A stretch of DNA of 64,000 nt, taken from the NCBI GenBank assembly GCA_012800735.1, contig JAAZIU010000034.1, forward strand, positions 1-64,000. Reading direction: 5' to 3'. The notes under the pieces were generated by a model. It had not been told where the DNA came from. It did no database searches and worked only from the letters and a program-made list of their open reading frames with translations. The position numbers were made by a program, and so were the translations under genes. Below, in pieces: positions 60,275 to 64,000 of the stretch. Numbering within the stretch: the stretch's first letter is position 1; the number at the start of each line of letters is the position of its first letter. Source of the stretch: Clostridiales bacterium (GTDB lineage Bacteria > Bacillota > Clostridia > Oscillospirales > CAG-272).

Positions 60275-61069
60275 ATGGGATTAATTAAAAACCGTATAGT
60301 AATTAAAGTCGGCACCTCAACTCTGACAAACGAAAACGGGAGTTGCGATTATCAGCTGATCGACCGGCTTGCCCGCACCGCATCAGGAATAAAAAATTCC
60401 GGATATGAGGTTATACTTGTAACCTCCGGAGCTATTGCTGTCGGCAAATATAAAATGCGAATCAACGGAAAGATCACTGATCTCAGGTTGAAACAGGCTG
60501 CCGCGGCTGTCGGTCAGTGCGAACTGATGCATATTTATGACAAATTCTTCGCCGAATACAACGAAATGGTAGCCCAGATTCTTTTAACCGCCGATGACAT
60601 TGATAACGAAGAAAAAAAAATTAATCTCATAAACACATTTGATACTTTGCTTAACATGGGGATAATCCCGATTGTTAATGAAAACGATTCGGTCAGTTAT
60701 ACAGAAATTGAAACAGAAAAGAAGCTTTTTTCCGACAACGATATGCTCTCTGCTTTAGTTTCGATTCTCTGCCGAGCTTCAAAGCTGTTTCTGCTGTCCG
60801 ATATAGAGGGACTTTATTCCGCAGATCCCCGAAAGGTTCCGGATGCCAAGCTGATAGATTTTGTTAACGATATTGATGCGATTTACAGTTTTGCCGATCA
60901 TTCCTCTTCCAACCGCGGTACCGGCGGAATGATAACTAAATTGGATGCCGCAAGATTGGCTACTTCTGCCGGCATTGACACCTGGATACTTTACGGCCGA
61001 CGCCCTCAAACCGTCGAATACGTGCTTGACGGAAATTCGTCCGGCACTATGTTTAAACGCAAAGAATGA
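60275..61069 (+). CDS. proB: Glutamate 5-kinase
   Basis: A 264-residue amino-acid kinase starting at ATG 60275 behind GGAGG. IVIKVGTSTLTNENG, VTSGAIAVGKYKM, NENDSVSYTEI, FSDNDMLSALVS, SDIEGLYSADP and RGTGGMITKLDAARLAT are the family motifs. It phosphorylates glutamate for proline synthesis. The C-terminal PUA domain of longer ProB proteins is absent, so the enzyme is the short form. The next pathway gene, proA, is not in the window; proC is 16 kb away. Confidence 0.95.
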   Translation: MGLIKNRIVIKVGTSTLTNENGSCDYQLIDRLARTASGIKNSGYEVILVTSGAIAVGKYKMRINGKITDLRLKQAAAAVGQCELMHIYDKFFAEYNEMVAQILLTADDIDNEEKKINLINTFDTLLNMGIIPIVNENDSVSYTEIETEKKLFSDNDMLSALVSILCRASKLFLLSDIEGLYSADPRKVPDAKLIDFVNDIDAIYSFADHSSSNRGTGGMITKLDAARLATSAGIDTWILYGRRPQTVEYVLDGNSSGTMFKRKE

Positions 61070-61102
61070 TTCAACTTTTTGAATAGCTGGCATTATATAT
61101 CT

Positions 61103-61127
61103 AAAAATCCCCGTCGCGGGATTTTTT
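61103..61127 (+). terminator. Terminator of proB
   Basis: AAAAATCCC / GGGATTTTT with a six-base loop and a run of T residues. Confidence 0.85.
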
Positions 61128-61207
61128 TATTTTGGATAACTTCTGAGAAACCGCTTTATCTGAATAATTAACTTTCATCTGAGATTTGAAAATTGTTATC
61201 AAATTGC

Positions 61208-61236
61208 TTGACTTTTTAACTTCACAGTGCTATAAT
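61208..61236 (+). promoter_or_regulatory. Promoter of the zinc ABC operon
   Basis: TTGACT, 17-base spacer and TATAAT. A Fur/Zur-type box starts two bases after the -10. Confidence 0.85.
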
Positions 61237-61237
61237 T

Positions 61238-61256
61238 GATAATGGTTCTCATATTC
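61238..61256. promoter_or_regulatory. Fur/Zur-like operator
   Basis: GATAATGGTTCTCATATTC matches the classical 19-base Fur consensus at 14 positions by hand count and covers the transcription start of a metal ABC operon. Zur is the likely family member because the binding protein is zinc-type. Confidence 0.6.
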
Positions 61257-61354
61257 GGCGATGAAAACTTATATGTATAATACAGAGAATTAATTTCTGC
61301 TTTTTTACGGCTTTCATTTTATTATTTAGTATCTTTAATTAACGGAGCTTTATC

Positions 61355-62359
61355 TTGTTTAAAAATATATCTGTTTTTTTAACGGCTGCTATTCTGATTT
61401 TCAGCCTTGCCTTCTGTGGTTCCGTCAGCCCTTCAGGCAGCGGACTTAAAGTCGTTGTAACAATTTTCCCGATATATGATTGGGTGATAAATATAATCGG
61501 CGAAAGCAATTCGGGAGTTGATATCTCACTTCTGCTTGACAGCGGAGTTGATCCGCACAGCTTTCAGCCGAGCGCCGAAGATATTATGAAGATTTCGATA
61601 TGCGATCTCTTTATTTATGTCGGCGGCGAATCTGACGGATGGGTAAATGACGCCTTAAAGGAAGTCTCAAATAAAGAAATGCAGGTTATTAATCTGCTTG
61701 AGGTCCTGGGGGATTCCGCTAAGGAAGAAGAATTTATCGAGGGAATGCAGGAACATGACCACGACCATAAACATCTCGATAATAATGAAGAAGAACATGA
61801 ACATCATGGAGATGATCTACTTGAATACGATGAGCATGTATGGCTTTCGCTGAGAAATGCTTCGGTTTTCGTTGATTCAATTTCCTTGGCTCTTGAAAAT
61901 ATTGATCCGGACAATGCCGAAAGCTATAAGATAAATTCCGAATCTTACAAAGAAAAACTTATTAGCCTCGACAATGATTATCTGAATATCGTTTCTCAAA
62001 GCAGGACAAAGACGCTGCTTTTCGGCGACCGTTTTCCCTTCATATACCTCGTGGATGATTATGGTCTCAACTATTATGCAGCCTTTGCCGGCTGCTCCGC
62101 TGAAACTGAGGCAACTTTTGAAACCGTTATTTTTCTCGCCGAAAAGGTCGATGAACTCTCGTTAAAAGCGGTAATGACAATAGACGGCTCCGATCAAAAA
62201 ATCGCAAAGACGATAATTGAAAATACTATAACAAAGGATCAGAAGATTTTGACTCTTGATTCAATACAGTCAACCACGATAAAAGACGCGGAAAACGGTG
62301 CAACTTATCTTTCAATTATGCAAGACAACCTTGAAGTGCTGAGGGAAGCGCTGAATTAG
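61355..62359 (+). CDS. znuA: Zinc ABC transporter substrate-binding lipoprotein
   Basis: A 334-residue cluster A-I metal-binding protein with lipobox LAFC. Metal ligands: VDPHSFQPSAEDI (His), a long acidic His-rich loop HDHDHKHLDNNEEEHEHHGDD near residue 135, DEHVWLSLRNA (His), and FAGCSAETEAT/TIDGSDQKIAK (Glu/Asp). The His-rich loop is typical of zinc rather than manganese transporters. It starts with a TTG behind ACGGAG. The ATPase and permease genes follow within 12 and 3 bases. Confidence 0.9.
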   Translation: MFKNISVFLTAAILIFSLAFCGSVSPSGSGLKVVVTIFPIYDWVINIIGESNSGVDISLLLDSGVDPHSFQPSAEDIMKISICDLFIYVGGESDGWVNDALKEVSNKEMQVINLLEVLGDSAKEEEFIEGMQEHDHDHKHLDNNEEEHEHHGDDLLEYDEHVWLSLRNASVFVDSISLALENIDPDNAESYKINSESYKEKLISLDNDYLNIVSQSRTKTLLFGDRFPFIYLVDDYGLNYYAAFAGCSAETEATFETVIFLAEKVDELSLKAVMTIDGSDQKIAKTIIENTITKDQKILTLDSIQSTTIKDAENGATYLSIMQDNLEVLREALN

Positions 62360-62371
62360 GAGAGATTAATA

Positions 62372-63079
62372 ATGTATTTAATCACAGCCTCAAATCTGAC
62401 GCTTGGTTATGATTCCCGAATAATCGTTGAGAATTTGAATTTCTCCGTTTCTGCCGGAGATTATCTTTGTATTGTCGGAGAGAACGGTTCCGGTAAAACA
62501 ACCCTGATGAAAACATTGCTCAATCTTCAGGAGCCGATAAGCGGACGGATTCAGACAAGCGAAGGACTTCGAAAGAAGGAAATAGGATATCTTCCGCAGC
62601 ATACAGAAATACAGAAAGACTTTCCCGCGTCCGTAAAAGAAATAGTTCTTTCAGGGTGCCAAGGGCGCTGCGGATTTCGCCCGTTTTATAACAATGAAGA
62701 AAAAAACATCGCCGCAGCAAGTATGGAACGAATGGGAATAACCGATCTCTCCGAACGGAGCTATCGCGAACTTTCCGGTGGACAGCAGCAGCGAGTACTG
62801 CTTGCGCGGGCGCTATGCGCGACAAGAAAAATACTTTTGCTTGACGAACCTGTTGCCGGTCTTGATGTTAAAGTTGCTTCAGAATTATATAACCTTATAT
62901 CTGAGTTGAACAATGAGGGTATTACAATAATCATGATATCGCACGACATTGCCGCGGCGGTAAAATACGCGAGTCATATACTTCATATAGGCAGAACTCT
63001 TTTCTTTGGTTCTGCGAAAGAATATATATCAAGCGAAATCGGACGTTTCTTTTTATCCCGGCAGAAAGGCGTGTCTTAA
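62372..63079 (+). CDS. znuC: Zinc ABC transporter ATP-binding protein
   Basis: A 235-residue ABC ATPase. Walker A GENGSGKTT, LSGGQQQRVLLARAL signature, Walker B KILLLDEPVAGLD and switch His in MISHDI are intact. LPQHTEIQKDFPASVKEIVLSG is typical of the metal-type (ZnuC/MntB) group. It couples ATP hydrolysis to zinc import with the permease that follows. Confidence 0.94.
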   Translation: MYLITASNLTLGYDSRIIVENLNFSVSAGDYLCIVGENGSGKTTLMKTLLNLQEPISGRIQTSEGLRKKEIGYLPQHTEIQKDFPASVKEIVLSGCQGRCGFRPFYNNEEKNIAAASMERMGITDLSERSYRELSGGQQQRVLLARALCATRKILLLDEPVAGLDVKVASELYNLISELNNEGITIIMISHDIAAAVKYASHILHIGRTLFFGSAKEYISSEIGRFFLSRQKGVS

Positions 63080-63081
63080 AA

Positions 63082-63927
63082 ATGTTTGACAAGCTTATTT
63101 ATTACTTTGAATATCCTTTTGTGAGATACGCGCTTATAACGGGTGTTTTGATAGCCCTCTGCTCTTCGCTGCTTGGAGTGACGCTCGTTTTAAAGCGCTT
63201 TTCCTTTATCGGCGATGGACTTTCACATGTCGCCTTCGGAGCGATTGCCGTCGCTTCCGCGCTTAATTTGTCAAATCAAATGCTGCTCGTATTGCCGGTA
63301 ACGGTAATCTGCGCGGTGCTGATACTGAAAACCGGACAAAATGCAAAAATTAAGGGAGACGCCGCGATAGCCATGATTTCGGTAGGCGCGCTTGCTTTTG
63401 GTTATTTATTAATGAATGTTTTTTCAACGTCATCAAACCTTACCGGTGATGTTTGCAGCACTCTCTTTGGCTCAACCTCAATGCTTACGCTGACAAAGAC
63501 AGAGGTTATCTTATCCATTGCCCTGTCGGCTGCTGTTATAATCATTTTCTTGTTTTTTTATAACAAAATTTTTGCAGTTACCTTTGACGAGGAATTTGCT
63601 AAAGCTTCCGGGACCAACGCCGGAAACTATAATCTTCTTATCGCTGTTGTAACAGCGGTTATAATCGTTGTTGCGATGAAACTTGTCGGTTCGCTGCTTA
63701 TATCTGCGCTCGTTGTCTTCCCTGCTTTATCCTCGATGCGTATCTTTCGCAGCTTTAAATCAGTTACAATATTTTCGGCAGTTATCGCCGTTTTCTGCGC
63801 TTTTATCGGAATGATGATATCGATTCTCGCCGGGACTCCGGTCGGAGCGACGATAGTTGCTGTTAATGTGGCGGTGTTCGGCATTTGCTGGGTTACCGGT
63901 GCAATCACGAGCGATGTCGGTAATTAA
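63082..63927 (+). CDS. znuB: Zinc ABC transporter permease
   Basis: A 281-residue ABC-3 family permease with about eight to nine hydrophobic helices. YPFVRYALITGVLIALCSSLLGVTLVLKRFSFIGDGLSHVAFGAIA is the signature opening, and VGSLLISALVVFPALSSM sits near the end. It begins three bases after znuC. The remaining 73 bases of the window show no gene start. Confidence 0.93.
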   Translation: MFDKLIYYFEYPFVRYALITGVLIALCSSLLGVTLVLKRFSFIGDGLSHVAFGAIAVASALNLSNQMLLVLPVTVICAVLILKTGQNAKIKGDAAIAMISVGALAFGYLLMNVFSTSSNLTGDVCSTLFGSTSMLTLTKTEVILSIALSAAVIIIFLFFYNKIFAVTFDEEFAKASGTNAGNYNLLIAVVTAVIIVVAMKLVGSLLISALVVFPALSSMRIFRSFKSVTIFSAVIAVFCAFIGMMISILAGTPVGATIVAVNVAVFGICWVTGAITSDVGN

Positions 63928-64000
63928 TTCCGTCTTAGTTTATTTATTCATTTAATAAAGACTATAATAAGATATACGGTTTTATCGGCATTAGTAAATG

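Noticed and set aside
1-64000. CRISPR array, rRNA operon, insertion sequences or prophage
   Set aside because: No regularly spaced repeats, rRNA motifs, transposase or phage structural genes are visible.

Overview
The window looks like a chromosomal stretch from an anaerobic, low-to-moderate GC Gram-positive of the Bacillota, most likely a gut or fibre-associated member of class Clostridia. Supporting features are RNase J, an smpB/ssrA pair, the paired GlgC/GlgD ADP-glucose pyrophosphorylase genes, many signal-peptide lipoproteins, canonical TTGACA-17-TATAAT promoters, strong GGAGG ribosome sites, and a gene set rich in ferredoxin-type iron-sulfur proteins and plant-polysaccharide functions. 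Species cannot be named from the sequence.

Layout. 0.2-6.2 kb: an MFS transporter and RNase J (minus), a DUF2079 membrane protein, then smpB followed without any gap by tmRNA. 6.2-10.9 kb: a four-gene operon that I read as an oxidative D-apiose pathway (ApsD, OiaC, ApnL, ApnO), that is, use of the branched sugar of rhamnogalacturonan II. 11-15.1 kb (minus): a seven-gene NifX/MinD-ferredoxin/metallo-beta-lactamase/DUF134/DUF5320 cluster with a palindromic operator pair over its promoter and an apparent AUC start in the DUF134 gene. 15.4-18 kb: a sialidase-like Asp-box protein and a solute-binding lipoprotein. 18-24.4 kb: an accessory-looking patch of small enzymes, a CAP-domain exoprotein, two flavodoxin-like proteins, an AraC regulator and a truncated second copy of its C-terminus. 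24.6-27.8 kb: a TIM-barrel glycosidase-like protein and another binding lipoprotein.

27.9-30.1 kb holds an RlmD-type RNA methyltransferase, tRNA-Arg(CCG) and an acetyltransferase. 30.1-41.3 kb (minus) is a complete glycogen operon: glgB-glgC-glgD-glgA, a nitrilase-family protein, glgP and a GH13 amylase-like enzyme. 41.5-48 kb holds an unknown protein, DUF624, ProC, HflK/HflC, an acetyltransferase and a PyrB with an appended PyrI-type zinc knuckle. 48.1-53.2 kb holds surface or carbohydrate proteins (a DUF4091 gene broken by one in-frame TAA, a CotH lipoprotein, a CE2-like SGNH esterase) and an aldose epimerase. 53.2-55.9 kb has a TIM-barrel isomerase, a fused AroE-AroK and AroQ. 56-60.2 kb has two tandem binding lipoproteins and a CBM9-like wall protein. 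60.3-63.9 kb has ProB and a zinc-type ABC transporter behind a Fur/Zur-like box.

Together the genes suggest a cell that takes up plant-derived sugars (apiose and others), stores carbon as glycogen, and carries an anaerobic iron-sulfur maturation-type cluster without nitrogenase. Four solute-binding lipoproteins stand without any adjacent permease. No CRISPR array, rRNA, insertion sequence or integrase is visible.
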